Shown here piece after piece: positions 1 through 9,595 of a DNA stretch of 64,000 bases (the first letter of the stretch is position 1; every line of letters begins with the position of its first letter). The DNA is taken from NCBI RefSeq assembly GCF_041929845.1, contig NZ_JBHEEH010000010.1, forward strand, positions 1 to 64,000. Direction: 5' to 3'. The notes below the pieces were generated by a model that ran no database searches, was not told the origin of the DNA, and saw only the letters and a list, made by a program, of their open reading frames with translations. The stretch comes from Paenochrobactrum pullorum. Lineage in GTDB: Bacteria; Pseudomonadota; Alphaproteobacteria; Rhizobiales; Rhizobiaceae. The translations under genes and the position numbers were made by a program.

Positions 1-380
1 TTTCAGAATTTGCTCAAAGCGCTGTTAAGGATGCAACGGATAATTATAGCGGCGATGTTTATGTGGCGGTTAAAAAAGGGGATGACGGTCTTTGGCATAT
101 GAGCCGCGCATCCATAAAACCCTTTGATGATCTGAGCGCTGACGAGGTGCAGATCAAGGGTGAAACGGTCTATCCGATCTGGCTGCAATCCGGCGGCAAT
201 GTACGCCTACGATTCGGTGTTGAACGTTATTATGTGCCCGAAGGCGAAGGTTTGGCGATTGAAGGCGAACTGAGCGAGAATAATATCACAGCTATTCTCG
301 CGGTTTCCAAAGAAGGTATCGCGCAAATAAAAGCTCTGCAAAATAAAGGAGCGAAAATGTATCAGGAACCACTTTATTAA
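1..380 (+). CDS. GDYXXLXY-type membrane protein, C-terminal part (5' truncated)
   Basis: The reading frame is open from the first bases of the window, so this is the C-terminal part of a gene that starts upstream. About 125 residues are visible. The stretch RFGVERYYVPEGEG followed by a closing YQEPLY resembles the end of GDYXXLXY-domain proteins, which in rhizobia and Brucella are conserved membrane-linked proteins of unknown function, often next to a DUF2157 protein. That assignment rests on recall of the family pattern. The signature GDY segment itself would lie near or before the left edge and is not seen. No terminator is obvious after the stop. Confidence 0.6.
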   Translation, partial: SEFAQSAVKDATDNYSGDVYVAVKKGDDGLWHMSRASIKPFDDLSADEVQIKGETVYPIWLQSGGNVRLRFGVERYYVPEGEGLAIEGELSENNITAILAVSKEGIAQIKALQNKGAKMYQEPLY

Positions 381-794
381 GAGTTCTCTGTAAAATTTTG
401 AATTTATTGATTAAATCTATACGATCTTTGCATTTTTAGTACATGTAAATATGTGCTATTTATAAAATGCTCGTGGGGTTTTGTTAAACATATTTTCTTG
501 AATGTCGAATGTGGCGATTCCGCAACAGTTTTTTTCAATAAATTATACTAAGCATAGTTGAAGGCAATTTGCCCCTATGCCGCCACAAAGCGGGATAAAG
601 TTTATTCAATGATGTTCTGTGACGGTTCGTCCACGCAGAACGCAGTGGTTTAAATCTGGACGGTAAGATCAAGTGACATTAACATGCCTTATTCTGCCCT
701 CCGAAAGTCGTAGTGTCGCCGAGAAGTTGGATTATGATTTCTGCTTAGTGCCGCTTACGTCTTTGACCAATGGGATTGAAAGAAGTTGACTGCA
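381..794. other. Intergenic region upstream of exoR
   Basis: This 414-base stretch holds no convincing gene on either strand. It is AT-rich in the first half and ends in a purine-rich AAGAAG nine bases before the chosen exoR start. A long leader or promoter region would fit, since exoR in rhizobia is controlled by the ChvI regulator, but no operator could be identified by eye. Confidence 0.5.
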
Positions 795-1622
795 ATGACT
801 TTGAAAAATTTTGCATTCCCAATAAAGAGCCATCTTTACGGCTCTGTGCTGGGCTTGGCTTTATTAAGTATTGCGGTCGGCACACAGAGCGGCTTTGCTT
901 TTGATGTTCAGGAAAAGCCAAAATCCAACAATCCGTTTGAAGTTTTTTTCTCTGCCTATAAAAGCGGTCACAAAGATGAAGCCGTAAAGGCACTTCGTTA
1001 TGCTGCCGAACAAGGTCATCCGGGTGCGAACTGGAAGCTGGCGCGTATGTATGCTGACGGTGACGGCGTTCCGGAAGATGATTTTACCGCGTATCAGATT
1101 TTTGAAAAAATCGTTCGTGATGGTGTCGATCCGGGCTCCCAAAATGAATCCTATGTCGCTGATGCATTAACCGCACTTGCCGGTTATGTCCGTCGCGGCA
1201 TTCCGGGGACGCATGTAAAGTCTAATTTGCCATTGGCGCGTGATCTCTATGTTCAGGCAGCCTCCAGCTTTGGTGATCCCTCCGCACAATACGAGCTTGG
1301 CAAAATGCTGTTGAATGGTGAGGGAGGTGAACGTAATGCAGTGCAGGCTGCACGCTGGTTCCAGCTTTCAGCGCAAAAAGGCCATGCCAGTGCGCAAGCC
1401 ATGTTCGGCAATATGCTGTTTCAGGCAGGAAAAACCGTGCAGGGCCTTGCTATGTTGACGGTGGCTTTTGAACATTGTGATATGCAGGATAAAGCATGGA
1501 TCCGCGAAATGCAGGAGCAAGCGTTTTCCTTGGCAGGTGAAGCAGACCGTCGCAATGCTGTTGCCTTGGCTGGACGATGGGGACGGGGCGATCAGATCAG
1601 ACTGATGGCCGAGAGCAACTAA
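795..1622 (+). CDS. exoR: ExoR, periplasmic Sel1-repeat regulator of exopolysaccharide
   Basis: This 275-residue protein has an N-terminal signal peptide ending near GFAFDV and then Sel1/TPR-like repeats (for example AAEQGHPGANWKLARMYADG and SAQYELGKMLLNGEGG). Late segments such as MQEQAFSLAGE(A/D)DRR match ExoR of Sinorhizobium meliloti as I recall it. In that family ExoR sits in the periplasm and inhibits the ExoS sensor kinase, repressing succinoglycan and promoting motility through ExoS/ChvI. A TTG at 786 is also in frame, but the AAGAAG at 780-785 sits nine bases from ATG 795, so 795 is preferred. A hairpin terminator follows. Its position beside xthA, erpA and dgt matches rhizobial genomes. 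Confidence 0.88.
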   Translation: MTLKNFAFPIKSHLYGSVLGLALLSIAVGTQSGFAFDVQEKPKSNNPFEVFFSAYKSGHKDEAVKALRYAAEQGHPGANWKLARMYADGDGVPEDDFTAYQIFEKIVRDGVDPGSQNESYVADALTALAGYVRRGIPGTHVKSNLPLARDLYVQAASSFGDPSAQYELGKMLLNGEGGERNAVQAARWFQLSAQKGHASAQAMFGNMLFQAGKTVQGLAMLTVAFEHCDMQDKAWIREMQEQAFSLAGEADRRNAVALAGRWGRGDQIRLMAESN

Positions 1623-1636
1623 TCAGCCAATAAAAA

Positions 1637-1660
1637 AAGCGCTCACAACCGAGCGCTCTT
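1637..1660 (+). terminator. Hairpin after exoR
   Basis: A 7-bp perfect stem (AGCGCTC / GAGCGCT) with a 6-base loop begins 15 bases after the exoR stop. It is preceded by an A-run and followed by only a short CTT. It could stop transcription from both sides, but the U-tract is poor on the + strand and better for a minus-strand transcript. Confidence 0.6.
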
Positions 1661-1661
1661 A

Positions 1662-1704
1662 GAGCATGTCTCCCAAAAGTGGGCACCGGTTTTGGGAGAC
1701 ATGC
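1662..1704. repeat. Palindromic intergenic element (RIME-like)
   Basis: A perfect 15-bp inverted repeat (1664-1678 with 1690-1704) encloses an 11-base GC-rich centre. The AGCATGTCTCCCAAAAGTG...GGTTTTGGGAGACATGC pattern resembles the palindromic repeats scattered through Rhizobium and Brucella genomes (RIME/Bru-type elements). It lies between the exoR hairpin and the 3' end of xthA, so it sits between convergent genes. I saw no second full copy in this window. Confidence 0.7.
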
Positions 1705-1781
1705 GTAAAAACAAAACGCTAGAGCGAGCACAGTGGATACGATTAAGTGCGACACACTCTAAGTGGTGAAATCAACAAATT

Positions 1782-2570
1782 TTAGAATGAATTTTTTAGC
1801 GTGATGACGACCGGCACATGATCGGATGGTTTTTCCCAGCCACGTGTATGTTTCTCAATATTAACAGTTTCCAAAAGATCAGCAGCTTCCGGTGAAAGCA
1901 TCAGGTGATCGATGCGGATGCCATTATTTTTCTGCCATGCACCAGCTTGATAATCCCAGAAGGAATAGGATTTGTCTGCATCTGTGGTGGCGCGGAAGGC
2001 ATCACTGAAGCCTAAATTTTCAAGCTCGCGAAACAAAACACGTGATGAGCGCAGGAAGAGTGCGTCATTAACCCAAGCGGCAGGCGTTTCAGCGTCTTTA
2101 GTTTCAGGAATGATATTATAATCACCTGCCAGAATAAGTGGTTCCTCAAGTGCTAAATGCTCTTGTGCCCAATGGTTCAACCGCCGCATCCATGAAAGCT
2201 TATAGGGGTATTTTTGCGTGTCCACCGGATTACCGTTTGGCAAATAAAGCGAGACAACACGCAAAACACCTTTATCCGTCGAGAATTGTGCCTGAATGAA
2301 ACGTGATTGCTCGTCACTATCATCGCCGGGCAGGCCGCGTATGACTTCATCCGGTGTTTTCTTGGAGAGAATAGCGACGCCATTAAAGCCTTTTTGACCA
2401 TGGGTTTCCACATGATAGCCGAGCGCCTCAATCTCCAGCCGCGGAAACAAGTCATCGACCGATTTTATTTCCTGCAAACAGGCAATATCGGGTGATGATT
2501 CTTCCAGCCAGTGCAGAAGATTGTCGATACGGGCTTTAACGCCGTTAATATTCCATGTCGCGATTTTCAT
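1782..2570 (-). CDS. xthA: Exodeoxyribonuclease III
   Basis: A 262-residue protein of the exonuclease-endonuclease-phosphatase family, which cleaves at abasic sites and removes nucleotides from 3' ends in base-excision repair. Visible signatures are IATWNINGVKAR at the N-terminus, CLQEIK with the metal-binding Glu, LAGDYNI, the RIDHLMLSP strand and SDHVPVVI near the C-terminus. The open frame extends 12 codons further upstream, but family members start directly at MKIATWN, so ATG 2570 was chosen. It runs convergently with exoR. Confidence 0.93.
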   Translation of the reverse strand: MKIATWNINGVKARIDNLLHWLEESSPDIACLQEIKSVDDLFPRLEIEALGYHVETHGQKGFNGVAILSKKTPDEVIRGLPGDDSDEQSRFIQAQFSTDKGVLRVVSLYLPNGNPVDTQKYPYKLSWMRRLNHWAQEHLALEEPLILAGDYNIIPETKDAETPAAWVNDALFLRSSRVLFRELENLGFSDAFRATTDADKSYSFWDYQAGAWQKNNGIRIDHLMLSPEAADLLETVNIEKHTRGWEKPSDHVPVVITLKNSF

Positions 2571-2676
2571 GGAAACAGGAATAGAGAATTGTGAGAGGAA
2601 CGGCAAGCGCTATAGGGGGAAATGGAAGCGCTTGCCACAGATAAATCAGCTTGCCAGCAAGTCGTGCATTGTATGA

Positions 2677-3003
2677 TCAGATTGAGAAACTGGTGCCACA
2701 ACCGCATGAGCTGGTGGCATTCGGGTTTTGGATGTGGAAAGATTGCCCCATCAGATCATCGACGAAATCAATCACCGAACCTTCCAGATACGGAAAGGAG
2801 ATTGCATCAATCAGCACCTTGGCTCCGGCTTTTTCAATGACCAGATCGTCGTCTTCCTGATCATTCACCAGTTCATATTTATATGAAAAACCGGTGCAGC
2901 CACCCCCCTCGACAGAAACGCGCAGGGCTGACTTATCAGGCTCGCTGCTGAGAATTTTAGCGATCCGCTTGGCGGCTGAATCTGATACGGATATATCCGT
3001 CAT
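2677..3003 (-). CDS. erpA: A-type iron-sulfur carrier (ErpA/HesB family)
   Basis: A 108-residue HesB/IscA-family protein that accepts and delivers Fe-S clusters to apo-enzymes. The three conserved cysteines are present: Cys36 in GGGCTGFSY and Cys100 and Cys102 in the terminal CGCG motif. The frame is open 12 codons further, but ATG 3003 has a GGAG ribosome-binding site about 7 bases upstream and gives the usual length. It is divergent from dgt, the standard arrangement in Brucella and rhizobia. Confidence 0.92.
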   Translation of the reverse strand: MTDISVSDSAAKRIAKILSSEPDKSALRVSVEGGGCTGFSYKYELVNDQEDDDLVIEKAGAKVLIDAISFPYLEGSVIDFVDDLMGQSFHIQNPNATSSCGCGTSFSI

Positions 3004-3207
3004 GGTTTGCTCCGGATAAAAATCTGCGTCTATTATCATAATATCGCAGCACCTTTTGTGTCATATCTATGATAGCTAAGAATTGACCGCCTTGGTGTCA
3101 ATGGTGGTTTATCAAACTTTGCAAGACAAAAACGAAGTTATGCTATAGAAAACGGCATGATGATTTGAGGCAGGCAACCAGCACAGTGATGGAACACAGA
3201 CGATAAA

Positions 3208-4413
3208 ATGAACAGTTTGGACGGAATTGGTTTTGGCTATCGGGAGCGGGCGGTTTATGCCGCTGATCCGGCAAAAAGCCTTGGGCGTTTGGTGCCTGAA
3301 GCCGCCAGCCCGACGCGCACGCCTTATCAGCGCGATCGTGACCGCATCATTCACTCCAACGCGTTTCGCCGTTTGAAGCATAAGACACAAGTTTTTATTG
3401 CGCATGAGGGCGACCATTACCGCACCCGTTTGACCCACACTATTGAAGTGGCGCAAATTGCCAGAGCTTTGGCGCGCGCCTTGCGGCTGGATGAAGATTT
3501 GGCTGAAGCGGTGGCTTTGGTACATGATTTCGGTCACACACCATTCGGCCATACCGGCGAAGATACGCTCAATGAACGAATGAAGGATTATGGTGGTTTT
3601 GATCATAATGCACAGTCCTTGCGCATCGTGACCAAGCTGGAGCAGCGCTATGCAGAATTTGACGGCCTTAATCTTAGCTGGGAAACGCTTGAAGGGCTGG
3701 TTAAGCATAACGGGCCTTTAACCGGCATTTATGCCGTTGAAGAAATCGTGCCGCAACCGGTTCTCGATTTTAACGCAAAATATGATTTGCGGCTGGGTAG
3801 TTTTGCAAGCCTTGAAGCGCAATGTGCCGCGATTGCCGATGACATTGCCTATAATGCCCACGACATTGATGATGGTTTACGGGCAGGGCTGTTATCGCTT
3901 GATGGTTTGCAAGATGTCAGGTTGACAAGAGATTTGATTGCGACTGCGCGGGCAAAGTACCCCCGTCTCGATGATACGCGCACGGGTTATGAGTTGGTGC
4001 GTCGACAGATCACCGTAATGGTCGAAACTGTAATTATGGAAGCACAGCGCCGCATTGAGGCATTGCAACCACAATCCATTGATGATGTGCGCAATCACTC
4101 TTCGGCCTTGGTCGGCTTTTCGCCGGAGATGTTTGAGCAGGAGCGGGAGCTCAAGCGTTATTTGTTCAAAAATCTTTATTTCCATGAAAGTGTCGTCCGA
4201 CGACGACGGATCGCAGACAAAGTGGTTCAGAACTTGTTTGATCTATATCAGGCAAAACCTGAAATGATGCCGCAAGAATGGCAAGCTAAAATGGAAACTT
4301 TGGATTTATCGGCAAAAGCACGTCACATAGCCGACTTCATCTCTGGTATGACTGACAATTATGCTTTGCGTGAGCATCGACGATTGTTTGACCAAACAGA
4401 TGAATTGGCTTAA
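3208..4413 (+). CDS. dgt: Deoxyguanosinetriphosphate triphosphohydrolase-like protein
   Basis: A 401-residue HD-domain protein of the dGTPase type-2 family, which hydrolyses dNTPs to the nucleoside and triphosphate and so affects nucleotide pools. The metal ligands are visible as His77 in RLTHTIEV, the His106-Asp107 pair in LVHDFGHTPFGHTGE, and a later Asp in AIADDIAYNAHDIDDG. Length and order match rhizobial dgt genes, which normally precede argS as here. The ribosome-binding site is weak. Confidence 0.92.
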   Translation: MNSLDGIGFGYRERAVYAADPAKSLGRLVPEAASPTRTPYQRDRDRIIHSNAFRRLKHKTQVFIAHEGDHYRTRLTHTIEVAQIARALARALRLDEDLAEAVALVHDFGHTPFGHTGEDTLNERMKDYGGFDHNAQSLRIVTKLEQRYAEFDGLNLSWETLEGLVKHNGPLTGIYAVEEIVPQPVLDFNAKYDLRLGSFASLEAQCAAIADDIAYNAHDIDDGLRAGLLSLDGLQDVRLTRDLIATARAKYPRLDDTRTGYELVRRQITVMVETVIMEAQRRIEALQPQSIDDVRNHSSALVGFSPEMFEQERELKRYLFKNLYFHESVVRRRRIADKVVQNLFDLYQAKPEMMPQEWQAKMETLDLSAKARHIADFISGMTDNYALREHRRLFDQTDELA

Positions 4414-4536
4414 TCGGGCGGAAAAGATTTTAAGCGCGATCGATAAGAATTAGCAAAAGCTTGCTTGTTGCTTTGGGAATTTTATGCATGAGAGGTTGCT
4501 TGAAAAGATGAGAGCCTCTGCGAAACAGGACAGATC

Positions 4537-6294
4537 ATGAATATCTTTACAGATTTCGATGAACGTATCAAAAAAACGCTGCAAGACATTGATCTTAAAG
4601 CAAAAGATGGTGGTGAATTAGACCTTTCCCGTGTCGGAGTGGAGCCGCCGCGCGATGCGAGCCACGGTGATATTGCCACTAATGCGGCTATGGTCTTATC
4701 TAAAGCGGTTGGTGAAAATCCACGTGCATTGGCGGAGAAAATTGGTCGGGCGTTACAAAAGGATGCCGATGTTGAGTCGGTCGATGTTGCAGGTCCGGGC
4801 TTTATCAATCTGCGTTTGAAACCGGCTTACTGGCAGCGTGGCATTAATACGATGCTTGCTTCCGGTACCGATTACGGCCGCTCGAAGCTGGGAGAGGGTC
4901 GCAAAGTCAATGTGGAATATGTGTCTGCCAATCCGACCGGCCCTATGCATGTCGGCCATTGCCGTGGTGCGGTTGTTGGTGATGTGCTTGCCAATCTTTT
5001 GTCCTTTAGCGGCTATGATGTAACAAAAGAATATTACATTAATGATGCCGGTGCACAGATTGATGTTGTCGCCAAATCTGTGATGTTGCGTTACCGCGAA
5101 GCGCTTGGCGAAGATATTGGCGAAATTCCTTCTGGTCTTTATCCGGGCGATTATCTGGTGCCGGTTGGCAAAGCGCTGACTGAGGAATTTGGCAGCAAGC
5201 TTCTGGAAATGCCGGAAGATGAGCGTCTTGAGATTTTGAAAGAGCGAACCATCAAGGCAATGATGGATATGATCCGTGCGGATCTTGAAGCGCTCAATGT
5301 GCATCATGATCTCTTCTTCTCGGAAAAGACGCTGCATGCCAATCATGCACAGGCAATCCGCTCGACTATCAATGATCTGACCATGAAAGGCCATGTCTAT
5401 AAGGGCAAGTTGCCTCCGCCAAAAGGCCAGTTGCCGGATGATTGGGAAGATCGTGAACAGACATTGTTCCGCTCTACCGAAGTGGGTGACGATATCGACC
5501 GCGCCTTGATGAAGTCTGACGGTTCATTTACCTATTTTGCTGCTGACGTTGCTTATTTTAAAGATAAGTATGATCGCGGCTTTGACGAAATGATCTATGT
5601 GCTTGGTGCCGATCATGGCGGCTATGTCAAACGTTTGGAAGCTGTTGCACGCGCCGTATCGGATGGCAAAGCAAAACTGACTGTTCTGCTCTGTCAGATG
5701 GTCAAGCTGTTGCGTAATGGTGAGCCGGTCCGCATGTCGAAGCGTGCGGGCGAGTTTATTACACTGCGTGATGTGGTGGATGAGGTCGGTCGTGATCCGG
5801 TGCGTTTCATGATGCTTTATCGCAAGAGCGATGCTGCACTGGATTTTGACTTTGCTAAAGTAACCGAGCAGTCAAAAGACAATCCGGTTTTCTATGTCCA
5901 ATATGCCTCTGCGCGATGTCACTCAGTCTTCCGTCAGGCACGTGAACAATTGGGTCTTGAAGAGATCAAAAGAGAATCACTTTTTGAACATTTAAGTCTT
6001 TTGAATGATGAAAGTGAACTGGCTTTGATCCGTAAGCTTGCAGAATATCCGCGTCTTATTGAGGCCGCTGCAAGTCATCAAGAGCCGCATAGACTGGCTT
6101 TTTACCTGTATGATCTGGCTTCTGCGTTCCATTCTCAATGGAATAAAGGTTCAGAAAACCAAGATTTACGTTTTATCAAGGTTAACGATACAAACTTGTC
6201 ACTTGCCAGGCTTGGGCTGGTGCAGGTTGTTTCCGACGTTCTTAAATCCGGACTGACTATTATTGGTGCGGATGCTCCGACGGAGATGCGCTGA
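4537..6294 (+). CDS. argS: Arginyl-tRNA synthetase
   Basis: A 585-residue class I synthetase that charges tRNA-Arg. The HIGH-type motif is HVGH at residues 138-141 within NPTGPMHVGHCRG, and the KMSKS-type motif is MSKR at about 400-403. The N-terminal Arg-tRNA synthetase domain and C-terminal anticodon-binding DALR domain are both full length. It starts at ATG 4537 after an AGGAC sequence. It sits between dgt and the SPOR-domain gene, as in related genomes. Confidence 0.95.
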   Translation: MNIFTDFDERIKKTLQDIDLKAKDGGELDLSRVGVEPPRDASHGDIATNAAMVLSKAVGENPRALAEKIGRALQKDADVESVDVAGPGFINLRLKPAYWQRGINTMLASGTDYGRSKLGEGRKVNVEYVSANPTGPMHVGHCRGAVVGDVLANLLSFSGYDVTKEYYINDAGAQIDVVAKSVMLRYREALGEDIGEIPSGLYPGDYLVPVGKALTEEFGSKLLEMPEDERLEILKERTIKAMMDMIRADLEALNVHHDLFFSEKTLHANHAQAIRSTINDLTMKGHVYKGKLPPPKGQLPDDWEDREQTLFRSTEVGDDIDRALMKSDGSFTYFAADVAYFKDKYDRGFDEMIYVLGADHGGYVKRLEAVARAVSDGKAKLTVLLCQMVKLLRNGEPVRMSKRAGEFITLRDVVDEVGRDPVRFMMLYRKSDAALDFDFAKVTEQSKDNPVFYVQYASARCHSVFRQAREQLGLEEIKRESLFEHLSLLNDESELALIRKLAEYPRLIEAAASHQEPHRLAFYLYDLASAFHSQWNKGSENQDLRFIKVNDTNLSLARLGLVQVVSDVLKSGLTIIGADAPTEMR

Positions 6295-6498
6295 TCAGGT
6301 AAAATACTCAGACACAAAAAGTCTGGTATCTGCTTGTGAGGCCATTGTTGAAGACTTGCAGAATGGAGCTTTATCGTGAAGCTTTATTCTGCCGGTTTCG
6401 AAAGGAAACGACTGTCAACTTTTGCCCACATTGCACTGGTATTTGCAATGGTTACAGATATCGTGTGATATCTTCAGGGTATGAGTTAGGAAGAAGTC

Positions 6499-9438
6499 AT
6501 GACGGACAGCAGTTATAAAGCCCGCGAGAACGGCGAGCGTCCGGTGCAGGAAGAAGATGATCCGCTGATGCAGCTTTCCCAGATCGGCGGTTTCGATGAG
6601 CTGTTTTCAGCTCAATCCACGCATCAGGATACAACTCCGTCTGACGACATGTTCGCGATCGATTTGGAGCGTGAACTGGTCGGCGGTCTGGATGATGATT
6701 TTTTCGGACAGGATGTGCCGGACGTCTTTTCAGAGATGACCGCACCACAACCCGCAGCGCCTGAGGTGGCTGCTACTGCCGCCGATAATTACCGTGATAG
6801 CTACAGAAGTGCATCGGCACGCAGCTATGCCAGCTACAATCAGGGCTCGCATGGCTATGGAAGCCTGACACAGCATCTGCAGTCTCCGCCGGCGTCCGCT
6901 GATGTTGCGGAGGAAGAAAACCTGCCTGTAACCGAAGAGGATCATCAGCCAACCTTTGCAGCGCAGGAAACGCCGGCATCACAAGAGCCTTATTCATATG
7001 CTGATCAGGCATATAATTCCGCGCTGGAAGATGAACTGGCTTTGGCTTTGTCAGGCCATGAAGATGTGCTGTCTGGTCATTATCAAAGCAATCAATCCGG
7101 CTATCAGGATAGCTATCAGACCGAGCCGCAGGTCGAAGCGCAGGAAACCCATGATTACACACCACCGGCGGCTGCAGTCCCTGCACCATCGCTGGAGGAT
7201 GAGCTGGCTAATTTGCTCTTTGGTGATGCAGCACCTGCGGCTTATGAAGAGCCTGCATCTGTCTATATACCGGAAGAACCACTCTACAGTGAACTGCAAA
7301 ATGAACCTAAAGATGAAGTTTTTTCATCTTTTGACCAAGCCGCTGAAGAGCTTGAGCCACATGGGAATATAGATGATTTTGCGGCGCAGTTTTCGATTGA
7401 AAGCGGCAATTATCAACCTGCATCGACACAAGCTTCTTATGATGAACCTTCCTTTGCAGAAACTGCGACTTTGAGTGAAGACACTTATTATGCCGAGGAT
7501 GCGAGCTACCAAGAGCAAGCTTCATCTGCAGCGCCGGTTCATCACAGCAGTGATGAGCCGCCACAGGATATGTTCTTTGATGATACATCCTTTGCAGTTG
7601 AAACCAGTGATATCGAACTGAATGCGCTTAATCAGGCATCTGCCGAGTTTGAAGCTACATTGGCGGATTTGCCGCAAGATGATGCTTTTGAACTGGATGA
7701 TGAGAATTTCTCCGAAGCCATTGAGCGTGAATTGTCAGCACAAAGCTATTTCCCTTGGGAAAAAGATAAGCCGCTGCATGATGGGCAGGAGTTTGTGGCT
7801 TCGCCATCCGATGCGCCTTCGGAAAATTTCTTCTCTGATCAGGATTTTGATTTCGGCATCGAAGAGACCGAGCTGCAAGACGCCACCGATAAGGTTGTTG
7901 AGAAAACACCTGTCTTTGCGCATGCGATTTCCGAAGAAGAGCGCCAGCCTGCGCCGTTCCCGCATTATGCAGCGCAACGTTCGAGTTTCTCGGTACCTGC
8001 ACCAGATGTGGAAACAATGAGTGTTTCCGAGGCCAAGGTCGAACAGACCCAGCCTTTGGATTTACCTGAAGTACCTTATTATGATGAGCCTGAAAATGCC
8101 GGCCTCAATCAGCTGGAAGCCGAATTTGCCGATGTATTCAGTGCAATCAATGTCGAAGAGACGCCAGCGCCTGTTGAAGAAGCTGCATCGGCTGATCGTG
8201 CCTTTGAAGATATTTTCCGCGAGAGTTATGCAGATTTTTCCCCTTCCAATACTGCATTGGCCGGCGGCTTGGCGGCGGGCGCTGCTATTGGTGCTGGTTT
8301 GGGCGCCAGAAATCAAGCGCCAGCATCGCAAGCACCAACCGGTAGTCAGGATGATTTCTATAATCATTGGGCTGATGGTAGTAATGGTGCGGGCGCGCAG
8401 CAAGCTCCCGTTGCTCCTTATTCCTTGGATGAAGATTTAGGTGCCGCAGCTGATGCTTACCGCGAGCGTCCGGTGCGTGGGCGTCGTGCTATGCTATTGG
8501 CGACAGCTGCCGGTGTGCTGGTACTTATTGGTGGAATTGCTTATCACTTTATTGGCGGTGGCATGAATTCCGGCGAGCCGGTCATCATTCGCTCCGATAA
8601 CCAGCCGGTTAAAATGCAACCGGAAAATCCGGGTGGTGCGACGGTTCCTAATCAGGATAAAGCTGTATATGAGCGTGTTGCCGGTACCATACCGCAGAAT
8701 CCAGAGCAAAAATCTCTGGTGACAGCGCAGGAGGATCCGGTTGATCTGGCCGCGGATGAAGATGAGTTTGGCAGCTTTAATGAAGATCGCAATGATACAA
8801 TCACGGCGACCAATAATAGCCCTGCCACAGAAGAAGAACCACTGATCGTACCGCGTACAGTGCAGACAATGGTTGTTCGCCCTGATGGTACGATCGTGCA
8901 GCAGCCAGCTGAAGCACCACGTTCGGTAACGCCTGTTGCGCCGGAACCGGCAGAGCTGACACCGGAAAATATTATTGAATCGTCGGCGCTGACCCCTGCT
9001 GAGACAGCCAATACGCAAACAAATGTGCCGGCAAGTGCACCCGTTGCACCAGCTCGTACGGTGGAGACACAAACCTTCACACCGCCAACGCAAGTGCCTG
9101 TAGCGCCGTCGCGTCCGGCTCAGCAACCAACCAATGTTGTGGCGACAACACCGGCAACGCCAGCAGTGAGCGAAACGCCTGCAGCACCGGCTGCAGGTGG
9201 ATATTACATCCAGATTGCTTCACAGCCATCTGCCGAACTGGCGCAGAAGTCCTTTGCGTCTATGGGGCAGAAATATGCCAATATCATTGGCGGGCGTGCT
9301 GTAGATATTCGTAAAGCTGATATTCCAGGCAAGGGTACTTATTACCGCGTTCGTATTTCCGGCGGTACGAAGGCCGAAGCCAATGCTTTGTGTGAACGTT
9401 TGAAAAATGCCGGTGGCAGTTGCTTTGTAACGCAGTAA
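6499..9438 (+). CDS. Giant SPOR-domain bitopic membrane protein
   Basis: A 979-residue protein. Residues 1-655 are low-complexity, acidic and rich in Gln, Ala, Ser and Tyr, and probably disordered. An Ala/Gly-rich segment lies near 588-605. One membrane segment lies at about 663-684, preceded by RGRR, which predicts N-in/C-out topology. The outer part has a Pro/Ala/Thr linker (about 770-895) and ends in a SPOR domain (about 900-979, starting GGYYIQIASQ). SPOR domains bind denuded peptidoglycan glycans at division sites, so a role in division or envelope remodelling is likely. A short motif of the form LE(D/R)EL recurs at about residues 56, 176, 232, 408 and 539. AGGAAG lies just upstream of ATG 6499. 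nagZ follows. Confidence 0.88.
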   Translation: MTDSSYKARENGERPVQEEDDPLMQLSQIGGFDELFSAQSTHQDTTPSDDMFAIDLERELVGGLDDDFFGQDVPDVFSEMTAPQPAAPEVAATAADNYRDSYRSASARSYASYNQGSHGYGSLTQHLQSPPASADVAEEENLPVTEEDHQPTFAAQETPASQEPYSYADQAYNSALEDELALALSGHEDVLSGHYQSNQSGYQDSYQTEPQVEAQETHDYTPPAAAVPAPSLEDELANLLFGDAAPAAYEEPASVYIPEEPLYSELQNEPKDEVFSSFDQAAEELEPHGNIDDFAAQFSIESGNYQPASTQASYDEPSFAETATLSEDTYYAEDASYQEQASSAAPVHHSSDEPPQDMFFDDTSFAVETSDIELNALNQASAEFEATLADLPQDDAFELDDENFSEAIERELSAQSYFPWEKDKPLHDGQEFVASPSDAPSENFFSDQDFDFGIEETELQDATDKVVEKTPVFAHAISEEERQPAPFPHYAAQRSSFSVPAPDVETMSVSEAKVEQTQPLDLPEVPYYDEPENAGLNQLEAEFADVFSAINVEETPAPVEEAASADRAFEDIFRESYADFSPSNTALAGGLAAGAAIGAGLGARNQAPASQAPTGSQDDFYNHWADGSNGAGAQQAPVAPYSLDEDLGAAADAYRERPVRGRRAMLLATAAGVLVLIGGIAYHFIGGGMNSGEPVIIRSDNQPVKMQPENPGGATVPNQDKAVYERVAGTIPQNPEQKSLVTAQEDPVDLAADEDEFGSFNEDRNDTITATNNSPATEEEPLIVPRTVQTMVVRPDGTIVQQPAEAPRSVTPVAPEPAELTPENIIESSALTPAETANTQTNVPASAPVAPARTVETQTFTPPTQVPVAPSRPAQQPTNVVATTPATPAVSETPAAPAAGGYYIQIASQPSAELAQKSFASMGQKYANIIGGRAVDIRKADIPGKGTYYRVRISGGTKAEANALCERLKNAGGSCFVTQ

Positions 9439-9595
9439 AAAAACAACAATGAATGACAGTGACTTGTCTTCATAAAATATAGTAGACTTGCAAAGGGTTC
9501 ACTCTTGAATGAGTGTGCCCTTTGTCTATGTTTTGCATCATCAAATTCAGTTATGATAACTGGATTAAAGTCATTTTTTGAGAGGATCCGATTGC

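Noticed and set aside
4753..5394. 213-codon minus-strand frame inside argS
   Set aside because: Fully antisense to a clear argS; composition is that of a shadow frame.
8494..9126. 210-codon minus-strand frame inside the SPOR gene
   Set aside because: Arg/Cys/Trp-rich shadow of the acidic low-complexity gene.
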